Under the pieces are notes generated by a model. That model ran no database searches and was not told the origin of the DNA. It worked only from the letters and a program-made list of their open reading frames with translations. The position numbers were made by a program, and so were the translations under genes. From positions 1-22,051 of the forward strand of contig UQJC01000036.1 of the NCBI GenBank assembly GCA_900541335.1: DNA of 22,051 nucleotides, in the 5' to 3' direction. The stretch is from an uncultured Prevotella sp. (lineage in GTDB: Bacteria; Bacteroidota; Bacteroidia; Bacteroidales; Bacteroidaceae). This document shows, piece by piece, positions 8,032 through 16,373 of the stretch (the stretch's first letter is position 1; each line of letters opens with the position of its first letter).

Positions 8032-9381
8032 ATGATGCACAAGAAGGAATACTTGATCTATAAACTATCAGACGACATGAAGGGTTGCATTAAAATTGAT
8101 GCGGCACTTTATCGTAAACTGGACGTTAAGCGAGGCTTGCGTAACGAGGACGGTACGGGTGTGCTGGTAGGATTGACGAATATCGGTAATGTGGTCGGGT
8201 ATGAACGTAAGGAGTCGGGGCTTGTGCCCGTGGAGGGTAAGCTTTACTTTCGGGGCTATGAGGTTTCGGACTTGGTGCATGCCGTTCTGGCAGAGGAGCG
8301 GTTTGGCTATGAGGAAATAGCCTATTTGTTATTGAGCGGAAGATTGCCCGATGCCGAGGAGTTGGAACAGTTCCGGCGGTTGTTGGTGGACAATATGCCG
8401 TTGATGTCGAAGACTACACTGAATATTGTGGAGTTGGAAGGCAACGATATTATGAATATTCTGGCGCGCAGTGTACTTGAACTGTATACATACGACCAAA
8501 CGCCTGACGATATATCGCGTGACAACTTGATGCGGCAAAGTGTGGAACTGGTTTCTAAGTTTCCGACGATTATTGCCTATGCTTATAACATGTTGCGCCA
8601 CAAGACGCAGGGGCGTTCGCTGCATATCCGCCACCCGAAACCTTCTTTCTCATTGGCTGAGAACTTCCTCTATATGCTGTTGGGCAATCATTATACGCCA
8701 CTGGATGCCCGTACGTTGGACTTATTGCTGATTCTCCACGCGGAGCATGGTGGCGGTAACAACTCGACCTTTACGGTGCGCGTTACTTCGTCTACTTGTA
8801 CAGATACGTATTCTTCGATTGCTGCGGGTATCGGTTCGTTGAAGGGGCCGAAACACGGAGGCGCGAATATCCGTGTGCACGACATGATGGAGCATTTGAA
8901 GCAGCATATCCGGCATTGGGATGACGATGCGGAGATTACGAATTACCTTTACCGCATGCTGAAGAAGGAAGTCTATGATCAGATGGGCCTGATTTACGGT
9001 ATAGGTCACGCTGTCTACACGTTGTCTGACCCTCGCGCGGTGTTGCTGAAGGAGATGGCTCGTAAACTGGCAGCTGAAAAGGGACGAACCGAGGAGTTTG
9101 AGTTTATGGAACGCATTGAGCGGCTGGCTGTGCAAGCAGTGTACGACATAAAGGGCGAGGGTAAGAAGCTCTGTGCGAATGTGGACTTTTATTCGGGCTT
9201 TGTCTATGACTTGATAGGTTTGCCGATTGAGATTTATACGCCGCTCTTTGCGATGTCGCGTATTGTGGGGTGGTGTGCACACCGCAATGAAGAGTTGTGC
9301 ATGAGCGGTAAACGCATCATTCGTCCGGCTTATCGCTGTGTGGCAGACTTGAGGGACTATGTGCCAGTCGACCAGCGCTGA
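8032..9381 (+). CDS. gltA: citrate synthase
   Basis: Joins acetyl-CoA and oxaloacetate into citrate, the entry step of the oxidative branch of the TCA cycle. The product is 449 residues, a length usual for Bacteroidetes citrate synthases. All three catalytic residues are visible: H239 in HAEHGGGNN, H326 in GIGHAVY and D385 in ANVDFYSGF. The conserved GPKHGGAN lies between the first two. Two neighbouring ATG codons (8032, 8035) can start the protein, and a TTG at 8026 is less likely. The gene stands alone, between a -7 box at 7979-7986 and the hairpin at 9491-9527. A 2-methylcitrate synthase role cannot be excluded, but no methylcitrate-cycle genes are nearby. Confidence 0.93.
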   Translation: MMHKKEYLIYKLSDDMKGCIKIDAALYRKLDVKRGLRNEDGTGVLVGLTNIGNVVGYERKESGLVPVEGKLYFRGYEVSDLVHAVLAEERFGYEEIAYLLLSGRLPDAEELEQFRRLLVDNMPLMSKTTLNIVELEGNDIMNILARSVLELYTYDQTPDDISRDNLMRQSVELVSKFPTIIAYAYNMLRHKTQGRSLHIRHPKPSFSLAENFLYMLLGNHYTPLDARTLDLLLILHAEHGGGNNSTFTVRVTSSTCTDTYSSIAAGIGSLKGPKHGGANIRVHDMMEHLKQHIRHWDDDAEITNYLYRMLKKEVYDQMGLIYGIGHAVYTLSDPRAVLLKEMARKLAAEKGRTEEFEFMERIERLAVQAVYDIKGEGKKLCANVDFYSGFVYDLIGLPIEIYTPLFAMSRIVGWCAHRNEELCMSGKRIIRPAYRCVADLRDYVPVDQR

Positions 9382-9490
9382 GTGTGGTTGGTAAAAATAG
9401 GGCAGGGGGACTGCCTGGTGATGGAATAAAAAGATAAGTTCGCTTTTGGGGCTGTGCTTTTGGAAAGGGGTGCGGACAGAAGGGTATACG

Positions 9491-9527
9491 AAAATAGGCT
9501 GCGTCGGGATGGGCGCAGCCTATTTTT
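9491..9527. terminator. bidirectional terminator between gltA and the convergent acetyltransferase gene
   Basis: AAAATAGGCTGCG (9491-9503) pairs perfectly with CGCAGCCTATTTT (9514-9526) around a 10-base loop. The run of five T at 9523-9527 serves plus-strand transcription, and the four A at 9491-9494 give a shorter U-run on the minus strand. Confidence 0.85.
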
Positions 9528-9701
9528 GTACAGGTGAATCAACTATACGGGAAGTGGGTAGGAAGCGGCTGACTGCGTAGCAGCGGCGGTAGGAGATTGC
9601 AGGGCTTCGCAGCAGGCTGTATTCACTTCGATTTCCTTGGTTATCAGACGGTGCGATAATCAAGGGTGGGGAATGTTGAAGGGGTGGGGAAGTGGGTAGA
9701 A

Positions 9702-10232
9702 TTACTTGACTCCGTAAACTTCCCGATAAAGTGCTTCTTTGATTTCTTCAAAATGAGCCGGCGTGGCTTCGGGAAGGGTGCTCATGATGCGGAGTGGAAA
9801 ATATTCGCCCGTGGGACGATAAGGGGGTTGCTGGTAGTCGTTGGGAAGCAGGTGCATGGCATGGCGTTCGTAGAAACCGATGCGACGACGTGCAATCTCG
9901 GTATCGGGAGTTTCTACTTCGAGTACGATTTCTTTGCCCGCACATTGCTTCATAAAGCACTCGAAGGCGCGACCACCTATGCCACCGCCCCGAAGACTGG
10001 AACTGATGGCAAAGTGTTCTACATAGATGAAGTTGGAGAAATGCCAGGAGGTAATAAAGCCGCAATAGTCGCCGTCGTCAAGGATGGCATCGGCGTGGAA
10101 GAGGGGAGATTGGTGCATCAGTTCTTCCCAGGCGGCCTCGGGGCGACGTTCTTCTTCAGGAAAGGCGGCGAGATAGAGTGATAAAGAGGGAGCGAAATAA
10201 GTGGGGTAAAGTGGGGTAAGTGTCATAATCAT
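9702..10232 (-). CDS. GNAT-family N-acetyltransferase
   Basis: A 176-residue protein with the GNAT fold, expected to transfer an acetyl group from acetyl-CoA to an amine. Strand 4 is VEHFAI (71-76), followed by the acetyl-CoA pyrophosphate-binding loop R81-GGGIG (R/Q-x-x-G-x-G/A). Motif B follows around RRIGFYERHAM (116-126). The substrate is unknown. The start is ATG at 10232-10230; a second ATG two codons later is equally possible. It is the last gene of the minus-strand block, 89 bases after the YigZ-family gene, and probably ends at the shared hairpin at 9491-9527. No separate promoter was recognised. Confidence 0.85.
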   Translation of the reverse strand: MIMTLTPLYPTYFAPSLSLYLAAFPEEERRPEAAWEELMHQSPLFHADAILDDGDYCGFITSWHFSNFIYVEHFAISSSLRGGGIGGRAFECFMKQCAGKEIVLEVETPDTEIARRRIGFYERHAMHLLPNDYQQPPYRPTGEYFPLRIMSTLPEATPAHFEEIKEALYREVYGVK

Positions 10233-10321
10233 GCAGTGGAAGTGGTTAAACGATAGAAGTGGGGAGGAACCAACTGTTGGCCGTTGAGGAGGTATCCGAT
10301 TTCCGCTGTATGCAATCGTGT

Positions 10322-10930
10322 TTATTCCTCTTCTTCTTGAATAAACTGGAGTGAAAGTATTTTCGAAAGCCGCTCGCGTAGGGCTTGTTCATCGTTTAAT
10401 CGGACACTGACGGTGAGGAGGGTGTCAGTGGCGGTGTATTCACGTTCGATGATGCTGGCATCGGCTTCGCGAATAAAGCGCATGGCGACATCCGCATCGG
10501 CATAAGGGGCGGAAATGCGGAAGGTGGCTTTCATGATGCACGTCAGCTTCTCACAAAGGTCGAGTGCTTCGCCGGCAGCTGTCTTGTAGGCGACTCCTAA
10601 GGGACCTGTGCCTAACTTAACTCCGCCAAAGTAACGCACGACGATGACCAGTGTGTAGGTGAGCTCACGTGATTGGATCTGGCCTAAGATGGGGCGACCT
10701 GCCGTTCCTGAGGGTTCACCGTCGTCGTTAGCGCGGGTAGAGCTGGCATCATCGCCTAATACGTAGGCATAGCAAACGTGGCGTGCGTCGTAGTATTTCT
10801 TTTTGTATTGCGCAACTACCTCCTTGGCTTCAGTTTCATTCGCTACGGGATGAGCAAACGCCAGAAAGCGCGAGCGTTTCTCGGTTAATTGTGCTTCTCC
10901 CGCTTCTTTCAGGGTAAGGTAGGTATCCAT
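10322..10930 (-). CDS. YigZ/IMPACT family protein
   Basis: A 202-residue member of the YigZ (UPF0029/IMPACT) family. The N-terminal domain carries the family signatures DDGEPSGTAGRPIL (69-82) and VVRYFGGVKLGTGPLG (97-112). The C-terminal ferredoxin-like DUF1949 domain covers about 140-198. Bacterial members have been linked to nucleic acid binding and, in eukaryotes, the relative IMPACT regulates Gcn2, but the bacterial role is not settled. The ATG at 10930 lies 16 bases downstream of the terminator of the next gene upstream, so it probably has its own promoter, though none was recognised. Confidence 0.9.
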   Translation of the reverse strand: MDTYLTLKEAGEAQLTEKRSRFLAFAHPVANETEAKEVVAQYKKKYYDARHVCYAYVLGDDASSTRANDDGEPSGTAGRPILGQIQSRELTYTLVIVVRYFGGVKLGTGPLGVAYKTAAGEALDLCEKLTCIMKATFRISAPYADADVAMRFIREADASIIEREYTATDTLLTVSVRLNDEQALRERLSKILSLQFIQEEEE

Positions 10931-10937
10931 AAGCTTG

Positions 10938-10979
10938 AAAAAAATAAAGGCTCACCGCTTGTGACAAGTGGTGAGCCTT
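10938..10979 (-). terminator. intrinsic terminator of the NodN/MaoC-like gene (minus strand)
   Basis: AAGGCTCACCGCTTG (10947-10961) pairs with 10965-10979 in a 15-bp stem with one G-T pair and a very short loop. The run of seven A at 10938-10944 becomes a U-run on the minus strand. Confidence 0.88.
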
Positions 10980-10993
10980 CGATTGGTTCTCTG

Positions 10994-11449
10994 TTAGTTG
11001 AAGTGATAGAGGAAGGTAGCTACACCTGTCAATGCGGGTTTGCGTTGGTCTTTGATTTCAATGGTAAACTGGATTTCTGCCTTGCAGATGCCGCGCAGGT
11101 TGGCGATGCTTTGCAACTTGGTAACCAAGCGTACGCTTTGACCACTGAGAACGGCTTGACCAAACTTCATCTTGTCCATGCCGTAGTTTACCATCATCTT
11201 GAGGTTGTTAACCTGGATGATTTGCTCCCACATATAGGGGAGGAGAGAGAGGGTGAGGTAACCGTGAACGATGGTCTGGCCGAAGGGACCTTCTTTAGCA
11301 CGTTCCTGGTCAACGTGAATCCACTGGTGGTCGAGGGTAGCATCGGCAAAAGCGTTGATGCGGTCTTGATCTACCTGGAGCCATTCGGATGCACCGAGTT
11401 CCTGACCTACGTGTTCGGCAAATTCTTCGTAAGAGTTGATTGTAAGCAT
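10994..11449 (-). CDS. MaoC/NodN-like hydratase
   Basis: A 151-residue single hot-dog domain protein of the (R)-specific enoyl-CoA hydratase / NodN group. The active-site pattern D-x4-H is present as D40 and H45 in ATLDHQWIHVD, followed by the conserved GPFGQTIVHGYLTLSLLPYM. Family members add water to trans-2-enoyl-CoA, but the physiological substrate is not shown. The start ATG at 11449 follows the membrane-protein gene by 51 bases, so the two may be co-transcribed from the promoter at 12637-12667. Its end is marked by a strong terminator 15 bases after the stop. Confidence 0.88.
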   Translation of the reverse strand: MLTINSYEEFAEHVGQELGASEWLQVDQDRINAFADATLDHQWIHVDQERAKEGPFGQTIVHGYLTLSLLPYMWEQIIQVNNLKMMVNYGMDKMKFGQAVLSGQSVRLVTKLQSIANLRGICKAEIQFTIEIKDQRKPALTGVATFLYHFN

Positions 11450-11500
11450 AATGTATTTTTTTGAGAGTTGGGATTTAATGCAAAGGGGGAAGATTCGTGT

Positions 11501-12463
11501 TTATTGACGGGAGATTTCTTCCATGGTGAGCGACGAAATAAGCAGTTGGGGAGTAACCTGGGCTGTACACTGGTAGGAGCCGAAGGTTTTGCCTTCATCA
11601 TCGCGCTGGATATGTTGGTCGACAGTAAACTTCACCGTGAAGGAAGCAGCTGTGGGGGATCCTGACTGGCGGGTTACCTGGATGTCTCGATTGACAATAA
11701 ATTGACAGTCTTGAATGTGTTCGTTGTACATCTGGTTGATGGTCTCTACCACGGCGGCTTTAGTTATATTGGACTGGTGGAGGAAGTGATCCATGGTCGC
11801 TGTTATGTTGGAACAGATAACTGTTTCGTCGCGCGCTTCGAATCCCTCAAAGAAGTTTTGAATAACGCTGACGACCTGCTCGCGTTCTTCAGGGGTAATC
11901 TCCTGGTCACGCAACGTACCTTGCGCAATGGAGGCTTCTGAAGCGTACCTTCCATCGGGGTGAGTATCGAGGTAACTTTGGAAAGCAGCCTCTGTACCTA
12001 AACGCTGGGCGTGGATGAAATCGAGTGAATCGATCTTGAGATCGCAGAGGTGAACATAATGGGGGTAGTTAAACTGTTCCTTGAACCGAACGAAGTCACT
12101 TACCTGATCGGAAAGGGAAATCGTGGCCCAGCGTTGCAACATACTTTCAACTTGTTGGAGACGTTTTTTAACCTCAGGTGCGTAGGGACTATCGGGATAT
12201 TTAGCCAAAAAGTCTTCGTAGTCCTGGGGGTTATCGTTATTCTCTAAGATAGTGTATGCAACTGTCTCATTATAACTGTTTTGAGACGTGTAAAAATAGA
12301 ATCCGACTCCAGCTATTAAACCGACTAAAACAAGTGCGGCAACGAGAAGTAAAACTTTCTTGGAACGTGGGGAACCTGATTCGGGTTGAGACGAAATAGG
12401 AGCTTCGTCAACGGAAGTGGGGGTATGGTTACTCAGGGTGTTGGAAGAGGTTGTTTCGGACAT
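11501..12463 (-). CDS. single-pass membrane protein of unknown function
   Basis: A 320-residue protein that I cannot assign to a named family. A polar Ser/Thr/Pro-rich N-terminus (1-35) is followed by one membrane helix at about 36-58 (KKVLLLVAALVLVGLIAGVGF). After that come two related segments, YEDFLAKYPDSPYAPEV (82-98) and FQSYLDTHPDGRYASEA (161-177), which look like degenerate TPR-like repeats. The C-terminal 125 residues (from EREQVVSVIQNFFEGFEARD) have the look of an NTF2-like domain. The predicted topology is cytoplasmic N-terminus and periplasmic bulk. The frame is open up to an ATG at 12604, but those 47 extra residues look non-coding. However, the promoter at 12637-12667 would give the longer form a short 26-base leader, so the start is not settled. 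Confidence 0.75.
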   Translation of the reverse strand: MSETTSSNTLSNHTPTSVDEAPISSQPESGSPRSKKVLLLVAALVLVGLIAGVGFYFYTSQNSYNETVAYTILENNDNPQDYEDFLAKYPDSPYAPEVKKRLQQVESMLQRWATISLSDQVSDFVRFKEQFNYPHYVHLCDLKIDSLDFIHAQRLGTEAAFQSYLDTHPDGRYASEASIAQGTLRDQEITPEEREQVVSVIQNFFEGFEARDETVICSNITATMDHFLHQSNITKAAVVETINQMYNEHIQDCQFIVNRDIQVTRQSGSPTAASFTVKFTVDQHIQRDDEGKTFGSYQCTAQVTPQLLISSLTMEEISRQ

Positions 12464-12636
12464 AGAGCGTATGGAATGAGAATGTTTCGTGTTTGGGTTG
12501 GAACTTGTGAGGGAGAAACTACGAAATAGCCCTCTTTTGAGTTGACTTTTTAGGGTGTTCCGTTGAGCGGAGAGAATGGAAAAAGACAGCTCTAAAAGTG
12601 GCATTCAAAGGTGTTTTGTCTGGCTGAAACCTTGCA

Positions 12637-12667
12637 CAAAGGTACACTAAGCCTTCAGATGTGCAAA
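12637..12667 (-). promoter_or_regulatory. promoter of the membrane-protein gene (minus strand)
   Basis: On the minus strand TTTG (12667-12664) is followed after 19 bases by TACCTTTG (12644-12637), a full match to the Bacteroidetes consensus. Transcription would start about 12630 and run away from nqrA. Confidence 0.75.
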
Positions 12668-12715
12668 ATAAGGAGTTTAATTTTCTGCTTGTCGAGCAAA
12701 TGTGACTCTTAAGGC

Positions 12716-12747
12716 TTGGGTCTAATAGGTTTTTATCACTAAATTTG
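12716..12747 (+). promoter_or_regulatory. promoter of the nqr operon
   Basis: TTG at 12716-12718 is followed after 21 bases by TAAATTTG at 12740-12747. The start codon of nqrA is 21 bases further on, so the leader would be very short. It is back to back with the minus-strand promoter at 12637-12667. Confidence 0.65.
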
Positions 12748-12768
12748 CGCGAAAAATTTTTTTGATGA

Positions 12769-14121
12769 ATGAAAACTTTGTATAAGATTAAAAAGGGCTT
12801 GGACCTGAAGTTGGAAGGTGAAGCAGTAGCGAATTTGACCTTCGCTCCTCTCAGCGAGGAATATGCTGTGATGCCGACTGATTTTCCAGGTATTGTGCCC
12901 CGCGCGGTAGTCAAAGAAGGTGACCGTGTGCAGGCTGGTGAGGCCTTGTTTGTTGACAAAGCAACAAATCGCATCAAGTTTGTTTCTCCGGTTAGTGGTA
13001 CCGTCGTAGGTGTCGAGCGTGGAGAACGTCGCAAATTGTTGCGCTTCCGTGTGAAGGCAGATCAAGAACAAGTAGCTAAAACTTTTGAAGTACAGGAGCT
13101 TTCTAAACTTTCTGGCGACGATGTGAAGAACCTGTTACTTGAGAGTGGTCTCTTTGCATTCTTGCGTCAACGTCCGTATGACGTGATTGCATCACCCGAA
13201 GACTCTCCGAAAGCCATCTTTATTTCTACGTTTAGCAAGATGCCGCTGGCTGCTAAGTTCAGTTTTGTCTCTGCAGGCCTGGAAGAGGACTTTAAGACCG
13301 GTGTTCGTGCACTTGCTAAAGTGGCTAAGGTGCATTTGGGCATCTGTCCGAAGCAGATTAACTCTCAGTTGCTTCCGATTAGCGAGGCCGAAGTGAGTGT
13401 CTTCGATGGTCCGAACCCCTCGGGTAATGTGGGTGTACACATCAATCGTGTAGATCCGATTAACAAGGGTGAGGTAGTCTGGACGCTGGGTGCGGAAATG
13501 GCTATCGTTTTAGGCCGTTTGTTGCGTACCGGTAAGCTGGAGTTGAAGCGCCGCATCGCGGTAGCGGGTTCTCAAGTGAAAGAGCCTCGCTATGTAGAAA
13601 CTTACATCGGTGCTCCGTTGAAGGATATCTTCAAGGGTCAGCTTGAAACTACGGACCATGTGCGCATTATCAATGGTAATCCTTTCGTAGGTTATAAGTC
13701 AAGCATTCAGGATTATCTCGGTGCCTTCAGTACAGAGGTATGTGCTATCCCTGAAGGAGACAATGTTGACGAGGCATTCGGATGGATCGCACCGCGCTTA
13801 AACGATTTCTCTACCAGTCATAGCTATTTCTCTTGGTTATTAGGTAAAAAACGCGCCTATAATTTGGACTGCCGTATCAAGGGAGGTGAACGCCACATGA
13901 TTATGAGTGCTGAATACGAACGCGTATTCCCCATGGATATTTATCCTAGCTACCTCATTAAGGCTATTATCACGGGAGATATCGACCGTCAGGAAGCTCT
14001 GGGTATTTATGAAGTAGCTCCTGAGGATTTTGCAGTGGCTGAATTTATCGACTCCTCTAAGTTGGAGTTGCAACGTATTGTACGTGAAGGCCTCGATATC
14101 TTGAGAAAGGAGAATGCTTAA
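12769..14121 (+). CDS. nqrA: Na+-translocating NADH:quinone reductase subunit A
   Basis: The soluble, cytoplasm-facing subunit of NQR, which couples electron transfer from NADH to quinone with Na+ export. At 450 residues it has the normal family length. The N-terminus MKTLYKIKKGLDLKLEGEA and the following VMPTDFPGIVPRAVVKEGDRVQAGEALF form the biotinyl/lipoyl-like fold typical of NqrA; SPVSGTVVGVERGERRKL continues it. NPSGNVGVHINRVDPINKGE is another family signature. It has no covalent cofactor. It is the first gene of the operon, with promoter at 12716-12747, and is separated from nqrB by an unusually long 195-base spacer. Confidence 0.97.
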   Translation: MKTLYKIKKGLDLKLEGEAVANLTFAPLSEEYAVMPTDFPGIVPRAVVKEGDRVQAGEALFVDKATNRIKFVSPVSGTVVGVERGERRKLLRFRVKADQEQVAKTFEVQELSKLSGDDVKNLLLESGLFAFLRQRPYDVIASPEDSPKAIFISTFSKMPLAAKFSFVSAGLEEDFKTGVRALAKVAKVHLGICPKQINSQLLPISEAEVSVFDGPNPSGNVGVHINRVDPINKGEVVWTLGAEMAIVLGRLLRTGKLELKRRIAVAGSQVKEPRYVETYIGAPLKDIFKGQLETTDHVRIINGNPFVGYKSSIQDYLGAFSTEVCAIPEGDNVDEAFGWIAPRLNDFSTSHSYFSWLLGKKRAYNLDCRIKGGERHMIMSAEYERVFPMDIYPSYLIKAIITGDIDRQEALGIYEVAPEDFAVAEFIDSSKLELQRIVREGLDILRKENA

Positions 14122-14316
14122 TCTAAAGGCTTAATTTTCAGATTAAAGAAATCTATTTGCAAAAGTAATGCTGGGGTAGGGTAGACTACCTGCTTCATGG
14201 GTTAGAATCTAAACTCAAGCGGTTAGCAGTGACGCTTACCAATATGCTCAAGAAACTGTGTGTTTGGAGAGCTTTGTCAAGCATGAATAGTAAAGGATTT
14301 CGCAATAACGATTGAA
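14122..14316 (+). other. 195-base nqrA-nqrB spacer with small inverted repeats
   Basis: No gene is seen. Three short inverted repeats are present: TTAATCT/AGATTAA (14118-14124 with 14140-14146, overlapping the nqrA stop), GGTAG/CTACC (14175-14179 with 14186-14190) and AAGCG/CGCTT (14217-14221 with 14233-14237). There is no T-run terminator and no convincing TAnnTTTG box, so transcription most likely continues into nqrB. Confidence 0.4.
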
Positions 14317-15483
14317 ATGATCAAACAATTTTTTGATAAGGTTCGTCCTCACTTTGAAGAGGGGGGAAAGCTGAAGGCTTTTCACTCGGTGTTCGAAGGT
14401 ATGGAGACGTTTATGTTGGTGCCGAATACTACTTCACGTGTAGGTGTGAGCATCCATGATGCCATTGACTCCAAGCGCATCATGTCTTTCGTGGTGATCG
14501 CTTTGTTGCCGGCATTGCTGTTCGGTATGTACAACGTAGGTTACCAAAACGCCTTGGCTGCCGGCAAATTGGCTGAGACCAGCTTCTGGTCGATGTTTAT
14601 CTACGGCTTCCTGTTGGTTCTTCCTAAAATCATCGTGTCTTACCTGGTTGGTCTCGGTATCGAGTTTACAGTGGCACAATGGAAGAAGGAGGAAATCCAA
14701 GAGGGTTACCTCGTAACGGGTATTTTGATCCCGCTGATTGTGCCTGTAGATTGCCCTTTATGGATGCTTGCACTTTCAGTTGCATTCTCCGTGATTATCT
14801 GTAAAGAAATCTTCGGTGGTACGGGTATGAATATCTTTAACCCGGCTTTGGTGGCACGTGCTTTCCTTTTCTTCTCTTACCCCACCAGCATGAGTGGTGA
14901 CCAAGTATGGGTAGCTGGTAAGGAAGTGTTGGGCTTTGGTTACAATCTGCCCGACGGAGCGACCATGGCTACGCCTCTCGGTGAGATTGCAGCGGGTATT
15001 GCTCCTCAGGCTAGCTTGAGTGACATGATTATGGGCTTTATCCCGGGTAGTATCGGCGAGACTTCCGTAATTGCAATTGCGATAGGTGCCATTATTCTCT
15101 TGGTAACGCAGATTGCATCGTTCCGCACCATGATTAGTGTCTTTGTCGGTGGTATTGCAGTTGCAGTTCTGTTTAACATGGCAGGATTGGAAAACAACGC
15201 TGCTGCCAATATGCCTTGGTATATGCATATTGTTACGGGTGGCTTCTGCTTTGGTGCTGTCTTTATGGCTACTGACCCTGTGACGAGTGCACGTACGGAG
15301 AAGGGTAAATATATTTATGGTTTCTTGATCGGTGCGCTTGCTATCTTGATTCGTGTGCTTAACCCTGGTTATCCCGAAGGCATGATGCTGGCCATTCTCT
15401 TCATGAATATGTTTGCTCCGCTGATTGACTATTGCTTCGTGCAGCAAAACATTAACAAGCGCTTGAAGCGAGCAAGTAAGTAA
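14317..15483 (+). CDS. nqrB: Na+-translocating NADH:quinone reductase subunit B
   Basis: A large membrane subunit (388 residues, multiple helices) that carries covalent FMN and riboflavin and forms part of the Na+ path. A soluble N-terminal segment (about 1-50) is followed by hydrophobic helices, beginning IMSFVVIALLPALLFGMY. The conserved GGTGMNIFNPALVARAFLFF loop is present. The flavinylation motif reads D213-G-A-T-M-A-T219-P-L. Aligned with the ApbE/Ftp target D-x-x-(S/T)-G-A-T, the FMN-carrying residue should be T219, with M replacing the usual G. C-terminal FCFGAVFMATDPVTSARTEKGK is also typical. An ApbE flavin transferase is needed but is not in this window. Confidence 0.97.
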   Translation: MIKQFFDKVRPHFEEGGKLKAFHSVFEGMETFMLVPNTTSRVGVSIHDAIDSKRIMSFVVIALLPALLFGMYNVGYQNALAAGKLAETSFWSMFIYGFLLVLPKIIVSYLVGLGIEFTVAQWKKEEIQEGYLVTGILIPLIVPVDCPLWMLALSVAFSVIICKEIFGGTGMNIFNPALVARAFLFFSYPTSMSGDQVWVAGKEVLGFGYNLPDGATMATPLGEIAAGIAPQASLSDMIMGFIPGSIGETSVIAIAIGAIILLVTQIASFRTMISVFVGGIAVAVLFNMAGLENNAAANMPWYMHIVTGGFCFGAVFMATDPVTSARTEKGKYIYGFLIGALAILIRVLNPGYPEGMMLAILFMNMFAPLIDYCFVQQNINKRLKRASK

Positions 15484-15510
15484 AACGGCTTTTGCGTTGA
15501 AGACTTCGCT

Positions 15511-15529
15511 CGTTATGCTGGACATAACG
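15511..15529 (+). other. small hairpin in the nqrB-nqrC spacer
   Basis: CGTTATG (15511-15517) pairs with CATAACG (15523-15529) around a five-base loop. A T-rich stretch (15532-15543, interrupted by G) follows. It is weak for a terminator and may be a processing or partial-termination site. Confidence 0.35.
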
Positions 15530-15566
15530 CGGTGTTTGTTTTTGGGCAAAATCAATTCAGAAAGAC

Positions 15567-16280
15567 ATGAATACAAATAAAAATTCATATACTCTCATTT
15601 ATGCTTCGATCATGGTAGTGGTCGTTGCATTCCTGCTCGCCTTCGTTTCTTCTGCCTTGAAGCCTACGCAGGATCAAAACGTAGCACTTGACAAGAAGAA
15701 GCAGATTCTGGCAGCGCTCAACATTCGTAACTTGGCTAAGGAGAATATCGAGGCGAAGTATAACGAAGTAGTCGAGGCTGACATGATTGTTAAGGCTGAC
15801 GGTACGGTCATCAAGGAAGGTAAAGAGAAGGAAAAGGATGGGTTCAAAGTTGAAAACAAAGAACTCTCTGCCGACAATCTTCCGGTGTATGTATGCAAAG
15901 TAAATGGCGAAACCAAATATGTGGTACCGATGACGGGGCGCGGTCTTTGGGGCGGCCTTTGGGGATATATTGCAGTCAATGCAGACCTCCGTACGATCTT
16001 TGGTGCTTACATCTCTCACGAAAGTGAGACGGCAGGTTTGGGTGCACTGATCGCAGAAGAAAAGTTCCAGGATCAGTTTAAGGGTAAGCAAATCTTTGCT
16101 CCCAACGATAGCCAGCAAGTTGCTTTGACTGTTGTCAAGAAAGGAAAAGTGGAAGCTGATAAAGAAACTTATCAAGTAGACGGTATCACGGGTGCTACGT
16201 TGACTTCGGTTGGTGTGGCTGATATGGTCAACAAGGGCTTGGCACAGTACCTCGGATTCTTTCATTCTCTTCAGAAGTAA
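15567..16280 (+). CDS. nqrC: Na+-translocating NADH:quinone reductase subunit C
   Basis: A 237-residue subunit with one N-terminal membrane helix (YASIMVVVVAFLLAFVSSAL, about 12-31) and a periplasmic FMN-binding domain. The flavinylation motif is canonical, D205-G-I-T-G-A-T211, so T211 should carry FMN through a phosphoester bond. GRGLWGGLWGYIAV and HESETAGLGA are further family signatures. It starts at ATG 15567, 83 bases after nqrB. Confidence 0.97.
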   Translation: MNTNKNSYTLIYASIMVVVVAFLLAFVSSALKPTQDQNVALDKKKQILAALNIRNLAKENIEAKYNEVVEADMIVKADGTVIKEGKEKEKDGFKVENKELSADNLPVYVCKVNGETKYVVPMTGRGLWGGLWGYIAVNADLRTIFGAYISHESETAGLGALIAEEKFQDQFKGKQIFAPNDSQQVALTVVKKGKVEADKETYQVDGITGATLTSVGVADMVNKGLAQYLGFFHSLQK

Positions 16281-16290
16281 TCAATCAACT

Positions 16291-16357
16291 GTGTGATGTG
16301 TGAATGAATGACCTTCTAACTGCTCTTGTTTAGAGGGTACTCATTATCACCGCACAC
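16291..16357 (+). other. extended imperfect hairpin in the nqrC-nqrD spacer
   Basis: The inner nine-base stem is ACCTTCTAA (16311-16319) with TTAGAGGGT (16330-16338), including one G-T pair. Outer pairing is AATGA/TCATT (16303-16307 with 16341-16345) and GTGTG/CACAC (16291-16295 with 16353-16357), with internal loops between. It ends 16 bases before the nqrD start and has no T-run, so it is not a terminator by form. Confidence 0.45.
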
Positions 16358-16373
16358 CTATTTCATACCATTT

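Noticed and set aside
9666..10181. 171-codon plus-strand frame opposite the GNAT gene
   Set aside because: The minus strand carries the GNAT motifs; this frame has none.
10889..11464. 191-codon plus-strand frame opposite the NodN/MaoC-like gene
   Set aside because: Shadow of the minus-strand hydratase and crosses its terminator.
15585..16265. 226-codon minus-strand frame opposite nqrC
   Set aside because: Fully antisense to nqrC, no homology recognised; a by-product of the nqrC codon pattern.
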